Source: Corticium candelabrum (Eukaryota; Porifera; Homoscleromorpha; Homosclerophorida; Plakinidae). Taken from it: 64,000 nucleotides of DNA. The notes under the pieces were generated by a model. The model ran no database searches and was not told the origin of the DNA. It saw only the letters and a program-made list of their open reading frames with translations. Where the stretch lies: positions 94,501 through 158,500 of the forward strand of contig NC_085098.1 of the NCBI RefSeq assembly GCF_963422355.1, read 5' to 3'. Positions 20,155 through 30,091 of the stretch are shown piece after piece (position 1 is the first letter of the stretch; each line of letters opens with the position of its first letter). Position numbers and translations under genes: made by a program.

Positions 20155-21594
20155 TCAATAATATCCAACGTTGTAATCCCCGGCTCTCATCCAGGCAGGC
20201 TGAACGAGTCGGCGACCAACACGACTAACAGGCGGAGGTGCAGGTGGAACCATCGGTTGTGCTGGAAGGACTTGAACAGGTGGAACATTAACCGCATTGC
20301 CGTTGGCTCTTACCAAGACTGCTTCCTCCTCGTCGATGTGATGATGGATGTCCACCTCGGGCGATGTAGATGACGGATGACGTTGATCATGAGAAGCTCG
20401 TCCGGTTGCATGGTTATTTCTTGTAGAACATTCTGGAGTCTGGCTGGGCATTCTTCGGTAACATGGACTCACTCTGTTGACATGAATTCGCTGAACACGT
20501 CCTCCTTTGGGTCGTCTGATAGAGACATTGGTGCTACCATGAACCTTTATAACCTTGAATGGTCCAGTGTATCGCTTAGCAAGCTTTGGAGATAATCCTT
20601 TAGGTATTGCTGGGTTATACAGCCAAACGTAATCATCTACCTTGTACACAGAACCACGGCTACTGTCGTCATAGTTCCTTTTTTGTCTGTGTTGAGCTTG
20701 CACTATCTCATTGTCTGCAAATTCTCTTGTCATCTGTAACTGTTTCTCAACTGCTTGCTTAAAATCAGTCGTTGGTTGAGGTTGTGGAAGGGGATTCTGT
20801 AGCTCCACATCTATAGGTAGACGTGCCTTTCTGCCAAACATGAGTCGGTGCGGTGTCTCTCCAGTGGACGCATGTTTCGAAGTTTGATAGCCAAACAATA
20901 CAAGAGGAAGCCACAGATCCCAGTCACGCTGGTTGTTGGAAACATACTTTGAGATGGCTTCCATGAGGATCTTATTCATTCTTTCAACTAATCCATCACT
21001 CAGGGGATGGTAAGCAGTTGTCCTAGTCTTCTTCATACCGAGTAATTGACACAACTGCTTCATGACATTGCCCTCGAAATTTGCTCCCTTGTCGCTATGT
21101 ATGACGACTGGAACTCCATATCTAGAAACAACGTCTCGCATCAGAGCTCGGGCCACTGTTTCAGCTTTCTGGTCCGGTAGTGGAAAAGCCTCGACCCATT
21201 TAGTGAAATAGTCCACCACCACTAGAACATGTTTGTTGCCTGCTTCAGTACTTGGCAAAGGCCCAATAAAGTCTAGCCCTATCATTTCCATAGGACCTCC
21301 TACAGGTACATTCTGTAGCATTGCTTTGGCCTTGGACATGGGCTTCCTTCGGCTGCACATCTCGCAAGATTGGATGTATTCATATATATCCTTGGTATAG
21401 CCTGGCCACCAGCATGTGTCAGAAACACGACCTATCGTTTTATCGGCTCCAAAATGACCTTCATTGTCATGACAAGTTGGTAAAACAAGCCACTGCTTAT
21501 CCTCCCCACCGTCAGCAGGGGTGGCAGGGCAAAAACGATATAGAATGCCATCATCGAGGGCCAGCTGGTGCCAAATCTTGCGATAAGCAATCAA
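20155..21594 (-). CDS. Integrase of element B
   Basis: 479 codons open. N-terminal HHCC zinc domain: H-x3-H (HDNEGHFGADKTIGR) and C-x2-C (CEMC). The catalytic core has Asp in GLDFIGPLPST, Asp in HSDKGANFEG and the late core GLVERMNKIL containing the Glu. The C-terminus has the GPY/F-like module (KLAKRYTGPFKVIKVHG), then a low-complexity Pro-rich tail. No chromodomain is seen. The three catalytic acidic residues appear present, so this is the best-preserved part of pol. Confidence 0.85.
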   Translation of the reverse strand: MIAYRKIWHQLALDDGILYRFCPATPADGGEDKQWLVLPTCHDNEGHFGADKTIGRVSDTCWWPGYTKDIYEYIQSCEMCSRRKPMSKAKAMLQNVPVGGPMEMIGLDFIGPLPSTEAGNKHVLVVVDYFTKWVEAFPLPDQKAETVARALMRDVVSRYGVPVVIHSDKGANFEGNVMKQLCQLLGMKKTRTTAYHPLSDGLVERMNKILMEAISKYVSNNQRDWDLWLPLVLFGYQTSKHASTGETPHRLMFGRKARLPIDVELQNPLPQPQPTTDFKQAVEKQLQMTREFADNEIVQAQHRQKRNYDDSSRGSVYKVDDYVWLYNPAIPKGLSPKLAKRYTGPFKVIKVHGSTNVSIRRPKGGRVQRIHVNRVSPCYRRMPSQTPECSTRNNHATGRASHDQRHPSSTSPEVDIHHHIDEEEAVLVRANGNAVNVPPVQVLPAQPMVPPAPPPVSRVGRRLVQPAWMRAGDYNVGYY

Positions 21595-21912
21595 TTTGGG
21601 ATGAGATCTTCATCGTCCTGTAGCGGAGGGACGTTCTGGGAATTGAGCCAATACTTGTAAAATTATTGGGTCCGCCGCTTGCATGTCACACAGTTCACGA
21701 TATGACCAAGTAGGGGTCATTCCCACAGCACCTAAGACGTCCTGAACAGTTCTAACAGGCGCCATGATCTCTTCAAAGGATTCATCAAGTGTCGCATGAT
21801 GACTGGCCGTGTTGACAGAAGGCGGTTGATGTCTGGACAGTGCATCAGCATTGGTGTGTTGTTTGTCAGGTCTGTGGCAAATAGACCACTCATACTCGCT
21901 TAGAAGAAGTAT

Positions 21913-22863
21913 TCAACGTGCCAAGCGACCTCTAGGCTCTCGAATGGACTTCAGCCATGTCAGTGGACAATGGTCAGTGATAAGTGTAAAGAGCCGTCCA
22001 TACAGACATGGCCTGAAATTATTGACTGCCCAAACTACGGCCAGTGCCTCCTTTTCGATGGTAGAATAATTTTTCTCACTCTTGTGTAGGACTCGACTAG
22101 CATAGGCAATCACTCTCTCTTTGCCGTGTTGAATTTGGGAGAGAACTGCTCCCAGCCCTGTATCACTTGCGTCTGTTGCCAGAATGAATTCGACCTCGAA
22201 CTGAGGAAATGCCAAAATAGGAGCTGATACCAACTTCTGCTGAAGTGTGCAGAATGAATGGTGACCGTCCTCTGTCCAGACGAGGGGCTTGTTTCGGCTT
22301 TGTTGCTGCAGCTGAAATAATTGAGCTGCTACAGATGAAAATCCTGATATAAATCGAAGGTAATAGCCAGCCAATCCCAGGAAGCTGCGTAAAGCGGATG
22401 CTGACTGTGGTCTTGGGTACTCTGTTACTGCCTTTATCTTCTCAGGGTCAGGTTCCAATTCTCTTTGAGACACAATATGTCCCAAGTACTTCACCAATGA
22501 TTTAGCAAAGAAGCATTTCTTTGGTTTCAGCTTTAGCCCTCCTTCCCTCAGTCTCTGAAAGACTTTTGTCAATTTCTCGATGTGCTCTTCGAATGTAGAG
22601 GAAAACACAATGATATCATCCAGATAAATAAGGCAGTGTTCCGACTGTAAACCGGCAAGAACATATGCCATTAATCGTTGGAAAGTGGCCGGTGCATTAC
22701 AGAGTCCGAAGGGCATGACCTGAAATTCAAAATGACCCTGCGGAGACGTGAAGGCAGTCTTCTCCTTGTCCTCTTCACGAACCTCTACCTGCCAATAGCC
22801 ACTTGCCAAATCCAAAGTTGAAAAGTATGTTGCTCCACCCAAGGAATTCAAGATCTCATCCAC
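21913..22863 (-). pseudogene. Reverse transcriptase and RNase H of element B
   Basis: Contains the first catalytic Asp in FSTLDLASGYWQV, FGLCNAPATFQRLM, and the catalytic box LIYLDDIIVFS. Then come the connection domain (YLGHIVS) and RNase H with ATDASDTGLGAVLSQ and Glu in STIEKEALAVVWA. The same frame is open upstream to about 22930 (DYRGLNAITTKDAYPLPRV). It ends shortly after the RNase H Asp in LITDHCPLTWLK at a stop near 21913, in a short gap before the integrase frame. Confidence 0.85.
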
Positions 22864-22915
22864 TCTTGGAAGTGGGTATGCATCCTTTGTGGTAATTGCA
22901 TTCAGGCCTCTGTAG

Positions 22916-23722
22916 TCAACACAAAAGCGATGACTTCCGTCTTTCTTTTTGACTAGGACTATTGGTGATGACCAAGGACTGGCTGATGGGCTGATTACAT
23001 TTTTTGCAACATTTCATCAATCTGGTTCTCTCCATTACAGGCTTCAGGTGGTGAGGTATCCGATGTGGCTGATACTTGAAAGGGCGTCCTCTTGGTGTAG
23101 GTATGTGATGTTTCACAATAGTTGTTCGGCCCATATCACTGGGATCTTTCGAAAACAATTGCCTGTTCTGCAATAGCATCTGCTCCAGTACTCCTTTCTC
23201 CTGTGGGCTAAGTCTGGTTTCTGTCCAGTTTAACTGGCTGAGAAAAGCCGAGTGTGACTGCTGGTGACTTACTGCATAGACTGGGCATTCACTAGATGCT
23301 AATAATGTATTAGAATGTTCTATGCATTCCAACTCTCCTAACACTGTTCCCTTCTCGAGACACCTGGGGTCTTGGAGAAACATCAACTGTACTGGTACCC
23401 TATCTTTTGAGGCATCTACTAGTACTCTGGCCACCAGTGTTCCTGTGTTAGTCATTAATTCCTCATCAGGTTCTAACATGGCAGCTCCTGTGAGGTGAGT
23501 GCCATTGTTATTCACCATCTTGGCCATGACAACCACACACTTCATTGCTGTGGTTGAAACTTGTTCCTCTAGGACAAGACTGCAAGATTGATTCCCTACC
23601 ACTGACCTAACTAATTCCACTAATCCTCCAATCCAGTTCATTCTACTGTCTTTCATATTCACAATCATCCCATGACTAGCCAGGAAGTCTGACCCCAAGA
23701 TAGGTCCTGTCTGGGTTTCCAC
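22916..23722 (-). pseudogene. Protease C-terminus and linker to reverse transcriptase of element B
   Basis: Starts with GPILGSDFLASHGMIVNMKD, the C-terminal protease motif (ILGxDFL). A linker follows, then the RT entry region with HHIPTPRGRPFKYQPHRIP, typical of gypsy pol just before the fingers. Near 22990 an A-run indel shifts the frame, so the next conserved segment is read in the frame of the following entry. Confidence 0.7.
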
Positions 23723-23746
23723 AACCAGGAAGCGGTGTGGGGCCTC

Positions 23747-23959
23747 TCAAGAACCTAGAGCCACAATTAGGTCAATCTTGCCCAGTACTTTCAATGAGGT
23801 GCCATTGACAGCACGTAACATAATGCTTTCAGAACAAGGATGTACTGTCTTGCCACTCCCAAATGAGGGCGGGACTAAAGAAAGAGATGCTTCTGTGTCG
23901 ATAAGACACTTGGATGGAACTCCATCCACAGTTCCCTCTACTGTTAGAGAGTGCATCAA
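23747..23959 (-). pseudogene. Protease of element B, active-site motif altered
   Basis: A retropepsin-like frame whose signature reads CLIDTEASLSLV: the Gly of the Asp-Thr-Gly triad is Glu. That Gly is invariant in active aspartic proteases, so this copy is predicted inactive. The frame stops at 23747 and related sequence continues at 23722 in another frame. Confidence 0.65.
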
Positions 23960-23998
23960 GCCGTTGATTTGATAGAAGCGATCAGTTGGCTTGCTCGA

Positions 23999-24988
23999 CT
24001 ACTTGGATGTTCTATTTCTATGACATTCTTGTCTTGCATAAGCACCACCATTGATTGGACTGTGCAAAGACTGATTGTTTCCTTGACGACCTTGAGGTTG
24101 AGTGGGCCTTTGTCCACAATGACGTTGGTGATGACCCATTTCGCCACAAAGATAGCAAGGCCCAATCTGTTTTGGACCAGAGAACAAGGGACAATTACGG
24201 CGTAGGTGCCCAGGCTGATTGCATTGAAAGCAAATCAGATCCCTTTTGTTCAATCCTCGTGGTGTCTGAGGTAATTGTGGGTATTTCTCTTTAGACCATG
24301 TGGGTGCTGGTTGCCGCAATTGTGCCTCTAGATGTTGCACTTGTCGTTCCAGCTCAGTTGTGTAATCAGAATGGGTAACATTCTGCCTCACCACATTGAC
24401 AGCTTCGACAGTCTGAGCTCGTACCTTCTTTCTGTCTTCCAAGAGCCTTAGCTCTCTTGCTCGCAGTATGGTATCCTCGAATGTTGCCTGTGCATGAAGT
24501 TCTAATTCCCGACGTACAGCTGGTGGCATTCCTTCAGTGAACTGGTCTACTAGCTGCTGTTGCCGATCATCGGCTCCTAGTGCTGGGTAAGCCCTGTCCA
24601 GGAGACGTTCTAGCTCTCCTGCATAAACCTCCAATGGTTCATCAGTCTTCCATTTTCTCTCTTTGAACTGCCGCGTTGCCAGGCGGCGTCTCTCTGCTGT
24701 AACAGGGGAAAAGACATTCTTAAGTGACGTACACAAACGATCATACGTGCCCTTCTTGTCTTCTGGCAACCGATCATAAACAATCCAAGCTCTCCCATTT
24801 AGATATGTCGGAAGAATCTTCTTTTTTCTCTCATCGTCTTCCCACCCATTTGCATCAGCACAAAGGGTAAACTTCTTGAGCCATTGCTCCACATCGCCAT
24901 CACTGAACGAATCAGGAAGAGACACTATTCTACTGCCTCGGGCGCGCACTGCCTGCTCCGCATTCTGCTGGTCTGTCGCTTCTGCCAT
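23999..24988 (-). CDS. Gag polyprotein of element B
   Basis: An intact frame of 329 residues, with the ATG 28 bp after the LTR end. Residues about 25-200 form the capsid-like helical region (LKKFTLCADANGWEDDE, YDRLPEDKKGTYDRL, LVDQFTEGMP). Two zinc knuckles follow: CFQCNQPGHLRRNC near residue 253 and CYLCGEMGHHQRHC near 279, which in this family bind the RNA genome. A coiled stretch (LERQVQHLEAQL) precedes them. It ends in a stop before the protease, which sits in another frame, so gag and pol expression was presumably linked by frameshifting or the break is decay. Confidence 0.85.
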   Translation of the reverse strand: MAEATDQQNAEQAVRARGSRIVSLPDSFSDGDVEQWLKKFTLCADANGWEDDERKKKILPTYLNGRAWIVYDRLPEDKKGTYDRLCTSLKNVFSPVTAERRRLATRQFKERKWKTDEPLEVYAGELERLLDRAYPALGADDRQQQLVDQFTEGMPPAVRRELELHAQATFEDTILRARELRLLEDRKKVRAQTVEAVNVVRQNVTHSDYTTELERQVQHLEAQLRQPAPTWSKEKYPQLPQTPRGLNKRDLICFQCNQPGHLRRNCPLFSGPKQIGPCYLCGEMGHHQRHCGQRPTQPQGRQGNNQSLHSPINGGAYARQECHRNRTSK

Positions 24989-25016
24989 TTATCTGGATCC
25001 CACTCCTGTCACCAAA

Positions 25017-25231
25017 TGTAGCACTTCTCACTGTTAGTGCTTGCAGCAGATGCAATAGTCCGACACAGCAGTAGAGCAACTCTATCCTATTGCTATAACG
25101 CGTAGCTGTACTCAATGCAGACTAAATAATCTAGCAAGTGTAATGTTCTAAATAGGCAACAGTCATGATGTCATACTAACGTGCTATAACGCAGTGCTAA
25201 CGTAAACATGCATCTAATTACGCGCGCTACA
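25017..25231 (-). repeat. 5' LTR of element B
   Basis: 215 bp, TGTAGC..GCTACA ends; upstream LTR in the sense of transcription (minus strand). Confidence 0.92.
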
Positions 25232-25427
25232 CTCGTAATCAGCGTTAGTTCACTTGGCATAACCAATTATTGCTAAGCCAATCAAAATTTACAACCGAGA
25301 TTTGGGTTGTAGGAGCTGATTGGCTTAGAAGGCTATTTCTGAAATCATTTTAGTATCGACTAGGTCCAGACTAGAGTTCGCGCGCTTTGCGCGTTCTCTG
25401 GTCTGGAAGTTCGAGGCTGGCTTAGAC

Positions 25428-25505
25428 TGCGTCTTCCGTCAGAACCCTACAGTATCTTTCTTGCCCGTACGAACGACGAGGCATGTATCTAGTATAAAAT
25501 TTATC
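25428..25505. repeat. Dispersed repeat R1, copy 2, right part
   Basis: ACAGTATC..CTTGCCCGTACGAA..CTAGTATA matches 7163-7213 and completes the copy interrupted at 15278. Confidence 0.6.
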
Positions 25506-25598
25506 CCGTTACAATGAACGCACGCACATGACCTCACAGCTTATAGCCGGGGCTTCGTTCTATCCACGTGATGTTTCAGAACTCCCGTACGTTTGAAA

Positions 25599-26109
25599 AT
25601 GGCGGCGCAGTTTGGCAAAGAACACGATTGCTACGTGCTTGGAGCCGCACCGCTGGTAAGACGAGTCTTCTTCAACTTCATATAGCTCTTCGCATCGTTC
25701 GAATTAGGAGAACTCATTTCCGGGTGTTGTGGCTAAATGGTATTGCATTATGTTTCGAGATTGTTGCCTTTTACGAAGTGGCGTGTCGATAGTTCATGCG
25801 CAAAGACAACGCTTCGGACGTTTCCTCTGCTCGAGCACATACTGTCCGACAGTTACGAAGCAGAAAACAACGTTGCACTTCTGGTCCACTTCTGTACTGT
25901 GCCGATTGGTCTAGAAATATGGAGGCTGTAGGGCGAGGGGAGCGAAGCGACTGGTGGGGCGGCCGCGGGAGAACTCACTGGGCGGTATACTGTTCACCAC
26001 CCTTGCAGGCGTTGCCAACAGGAGTTGAGACAAATGGTGAAAGGAGCAGTCGGGCAGCCCGTGTTACAAACAGTACAGGAGTCGTTAAACAGAAAGTGCT
26101 GGACCTCTA
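25599..26109 (+). CDS. Possible small two-exon host gene, unidentified
   Basis: ATG at 25599 in AAAATGGCGGCG context opens MAAQFGKEHDCYVLGAAPL and ends exactly at a strong donor (CTG|GTAAGA, 25655). A good acceptor (CACCCTTGCAG) ends at 26011; the phase-0 join gives a frame to TAG at 26109 with the tail ALPTGVETNGERSSRAARV. The product would be about 52 residues. However, another frame of the same second exon (to about 26186) also reads like protein (GQPVLQTVQESLNRKCW), so an extra exon could lie between and the gene could be larger. ATTAAA at about 26145 could be a poly(A) signal. The first exon sits in a GC-rich, promoter-like stretch. I do not recognise the family. Confidence 0.35.
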
Positions 26110-26299
26110 GCGTTCCAGTAGACTTCCAGCTGCCGGACTTCCAATTATTAAATAAGGAAGGTGGTGCTTTGTTCATTTTGGCATAGAATTGGTTTCCAAT
26201 ACCTGATCTAGAGACTACCATTCCTTGCTCTCTGAATTTGATAACCATCTATAATAATACATGTGCTTGTTGAACCCTATGTGGTAACAGATCTAAGGT

Positions 26300-26815
26300 T
26301 GCATTCGAAAACTAGTTCCAGTTCTAGAACTGGAACTGCCAGAACTGTCAGAACTGTTGGAACTCTTGCTAGCAAACGAACGCTTAGAACTGTCAGCAAG
26401 TTGAGCATGCGCAAAGGCTCATACTTCCAGTAAATGTCATACGAAGTAGCATGACGTTTCTACTCCACTTGTTGTAGTTTGTTCAAACATCAGCAGTGCT
26501 TTCACTTTCGTTTTTTTGGAGCTGCTTGCACCAAGAAGGTCACTGTAATCAGTCCCAAATGTCGTTCTTCTGGTGTTTGACAAGCTGATGGTTGCCACAA
26601 GTGTTGATTATAACAAACAAGAAGGTCCACAACGGTCTCAGCATCTGTACCCGTCATTTCCCTTCGTCAACCTCCGAGAATTTTGCATGTAGGGCGTGAC
26701 AGTTTTAACAATTCCAGCTCACTAGGCAGAACTGCTAGAACTACCAATCGAACGCTATAGAACTTTGCTCCCCCTTACAATTCCAGTTCTAGAACTAGTA
26801 TTCGAACGCACTGTA
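26300..26815. mobile_element. MITE with GAACT/AGTTC-rich ends
   Basis: GCATTCGAAAACTAGTTC (26301-26318) and the inverse GAACTAGTATTCGAACGCA at about 26792-26810 bound about 510 bp. The palindrome CCAGTTCTAGAACTGG and many AGAACT units lie inside each end. TAAGGTTG occurs at 26294-26301 and 26820-26827 and may be an 8-bp target duplication, which would suggest a hAT origin. Confidence 0.65.
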
Positions 26816-26827
26816 AGTGTAAGGTTG

Positions 26828-29460
26828 TTGTTGTAGTTGTTGTTGTTGTGGTGTGTGTTTGTGTGTTGCAGGATGTAGTTTTAGTGAAAGAAGCACTGGT
26901 GACTGCCTGTATAGTCTACCTACAACTCAATTATTGCAATACAATGAAATTTTCCTCTTAGCTGAAAGCAATAACAACATACCAGTGAAGTAATGATCAA
27001 ATAGCACTGATGTACATACAATTGAAGTTTAATTAATCAACTTAATTAATGAGTAGTGGTGAATGAATTCTCCTAAGCATTTTAGTTATGATTCAGCTTA
27101 ATAATTGAATTTGTCTGATCAACAGTGGTGTACTCAGGCTTAATATTATTAAGCAGTTGATGTGGTCATCAAAATTTGATGCACAAGCTTCCTTCAGCAA
27201 TACTCTGTGAGTAGCCCTAATAATGTTATTCAATTAGCTTGTAATGATTTTAAAACATGCAGTGCATGCTGATTACAACATCAATACTTAAAATGTGTCA
27301 CTATTTAATAGGCTATATAGGGCTATTGGCTGTGAAACTTCAAGGCCATAGTACGAGGATTTTTCTTGACAAACATGTCAACCACACCAACCATGATGTT
27401 GTCGGGGAGTCTGCCAGTGCACGATGTTACAACAATACCTCTATGCAGTGATGTCATGCTGTCATTGCATGGTCATTGTTGAATATAATTTTTTAGGTTT
27501 TGAGCAGTTTTAGCTTGCTAAAGCTACACTCACAACTATTTGTAGTGACAGATAAGGTGCACAGAATCTGAAGGAGTAATATGGCATGCAATGTGTTGGC
27601 AAAGAACCATTGAAATGCCAATCAATTACGACGTAAAACATCTAAAGAGAAGCTGAAGGAGCATAGAACTGCGTCAGCTGTCAAGTAGGAATCAATGTTT
27701 TTCCATCTTTACGAATTTGATGTCTCAAATCAATAATTTCTTGGAGGCATCATATATGTTGTGACAGAAAGGCCCTAGTAGGGGTATTGCTAGCAATAGA
27801 GAAAAAACCCTGCGTACGCCACTGCTCAATGACACATATACCAGATTGGAATATAAGGCAAATTTTTGGTCAGACATCATGCTCTAGCAAAGAGGTTGAC
27901 CTGCTGTTTTGAATTTTGGGCATTCATTCTTATTTGATTTCACAAAAATTTATTGTGCGGTAATTATCGACATCAACATTTAGTTCGTTTTCCTTATTTG
28001 TTGCATCTATTCACTACTGTATTTATTTGCCATCAAAATACAACCGAAGATTTGGCTTGTTTGTTGCATTGTTATTGATCATGATGACTAGGGTTAGAGT
28101 AAATTCAGTAATGACATGAACTGTTAAGGTTAAATGAAGGTTAATTAAAGTAATGACATGAACTGATCAAGAGATGAGCAAGCTAAATTTATTGCACGTA
28201 TCAGATGGTAAGGAATCAATAAGCGACCCAAACGTCCAGACAACTGAGGGAAGCAGCAGGTAAGATCAAATTATAGTTGATGATGCCCAGATCCGTGAGT
28301 GCAAATTGACAGTACTGTAATAGACACGTACCTGTTAGATTATATGTTGTTAGTTGAACAACACATGTACTTGATGAGCTATTATGTCTTGACTGGTCAT
28401 GTAGGTATGTCTGATCAAAGCAAAATTGTGGTCGGCCATGAACACCAAGTGGTTGGTGAATGACTGATGACCAACCATTATATTCCACGCTGTATACTAT
28501 AGTGTACAGCTGTCATTATTGATATTGCTGTAGGAAAGAATTTTGGTGCTGATTGTCTTTTCTATACCTACGAATGTTTGACTTTTACTGCCACTGTGTT
28601 TGATTGTCTTCATGCCAAAGTTTAGCACGCTGTACATGTTACTGTAGTACCACAATTGGAAGTAGAGAAAGAACAGCACTGCTCAAGGTTTCTGGTAGGT
28701 TATGGTAAGACTTAAAGTTGGGTGAACCCTGATATGGCCTGGTACCCTAGTTAATTGTAGCTATCATACGTGTAGTGCACTGTTGGAATGTTTGGTCTGC
28801 ATGGTCAGCCAAAAAAAGACTCCCGTGTACCGTAAATTAGTCTAATAAGGACAGCATTGGCTCAATACGCATGTTCAGACAGATGGTTGCTGTGTTAGGT
28901 CTGCTGTCAGTTACTTGGATCATCTCACTAAACCTGTCTGCTGCATGTGCCTAGTGATCTCTCTGAGTTGCAAGTTCCTATATTTGACTAGTTGTGTCCT
29001 GTGCAACCTAGCTTATTTGTATACATATCCAATATTATATCTATACAGAGTTCTGCTACTAAAAGATGGAATGTATGAATGAAGGTCTTTCAAAATCAAA
29101 CGGATTTCTTTTGCAGATGGTCTTCCGCAGCTAAAGGTGACAACATGCTGTCACTTCCACACGTGTAGAAAATGCAAGTACGTATGGTGCCTGATCGACT
29201 CATCCCAGATTGTACAGTATAGCTTTGTTGTTGTTGTCTCCAGTTTAGATCTACAGACCACTTGAACACTTAGGACACTAGCGAACAAAACAACTTAATT
29301 ACGAATACAAAGGACGACTTTGTTTACGTCAACAGTATTAGTTTAGCGTAGTCTGCTTACGCATTCCAACAGTAATTATCTATAATATAGGGTGTACTGC
29401 CACAGCTAAATTAATTAATAGCACAGTACTGTACCATCTTTGGTATGCCACTAAGAAGCT
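26828..29460. other. No confident gene; AT-rich
   Basis: A GTT-repeat run at 26823-26852, then AT-rich DNA. A 61-bp block at 29117-29178 is flanked by a good acceptor (TTCTTTTGCAG) and donor (GTACGT) and in one frame reads LPQLKVTTCCHFHTCRKCK, a Cys/His-rich peptide that could be a zinc-binding exon, but no neighbouring exon was found. Short frames at 28216-28488 and 28497-28679 (minus) show no motif. Confidence 0.35.
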
Positions 29461-29627
29461 CGTTTCACTACCAGAAGTTTGTACAGGTCAAAGTGAGATC
29501 AAATAGAAGTTGAAGCGTGCTTGTTATTACGCAGTGGATGATCAAATCAACATTATTTGGCACGTGCTGACCTGTCTGAGTGATCCCAGGCGTGAGTAGG
29601 TATGTACACAGACGGAGCCAAGAAATT

Positions 29628-29760
29628 AGGATCTCCATGCACTGCAGTGTACCATACTCCCTATCCGTTTCTGTGGAAACAAGCAACTTTACATCATTTT
29701 TAGCTCGATATGCGTCAGCAACTTTCGCTCCAAGCACCCAGTCTTCCGTGGAAGCTTAGA
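29628..29760 (-). CDS. Possible orphan exon on the minus strand
   Basis: In one minus frame the peptide STEDWVLGAKVADAYRAK continues to TETDREYG, with balanced composition unlike the surrounding AT-rich DNA. A GTACAC donor-like site follows at about 29653. There is no ATG, so it would be an internal exon or a fragment. I cannot identify it. Confidence 0.2.
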
Positions 29761-30091
29761 ATTAGCTAGTTGTTTTCTCTCCACGACGCAAGTCATCAGT
29801 TCTACGTCTCTCGTCTAGCTATCTGATATCAGTATGAGGTCGCTAGGACAATTAACTCAATTGTAATCTGTATGGCTGGGTAACTATTCAGTGAGGATAA
29901 TTGATACTTACCATGCGGTCATTAGACCGTAGCTGTCTGCTATTCGCGACGTTTCTACGTTCGAGGGTGGTCATCGACATGCATTAGCAGTCCGTATTGT
30001 CGGGCAGCGGCGTATTTGATTGAGAGATGTGCGCAATTTTGTCAGTCAGAGCCGCGGTCAGTGTACAACTAACTGCAGCCGTATCTCTGCG

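Larger units (their letters stand above)
19856..25231 (-). mobile_element. Ty3/gypsy LTR retrotransposon B, near full length
   Basis: Two 215-bp LTRs (19856-20070 and 25017-25231) differ at about five positions. On the minus strand the order is LTR, primer-binding site (TGGTGACAGGAGTGGGATCC, tRNA-Leu-like), gag, protease, reverse transcriptase, RNase H, integrase, polypurine tract (AGAGGGGGAGGAA) and LTR. The flanks CTCT and CTCG may be an imperfect 4-bp target duplication. Few frame breaks and near-identical LTRs indicate recent insertion, but the protease and pol defects below argue it is no longer autonomous. Confidence 0.92.
16141..25414. mobile_element. Second TIR element, interrupted by two LTR retrotransposons
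   Basis: CCTCGAACTTTCAGACCAGA begins at 16145; its inverse, with GACTAGGTCCAGACTAGAG, ends at 25414. The TIR is about 75 bp at roughly 90% identity. Removing the LTR elements leaves about 860 bp (to 16345, 19377-19855, 25232-25414), similar in size and end sequence (CCTCG) to its neighbour at 15283-16129. GCTTAGAC at 15271-15278 and 25420-25427 flanks the pair. Confidence 0.7.

Noticed and set aside
25994-26248. 84-residue minus-strand frame
   Set aside because: It overlaps the possible plus-strand second exon; no splice or motif support.
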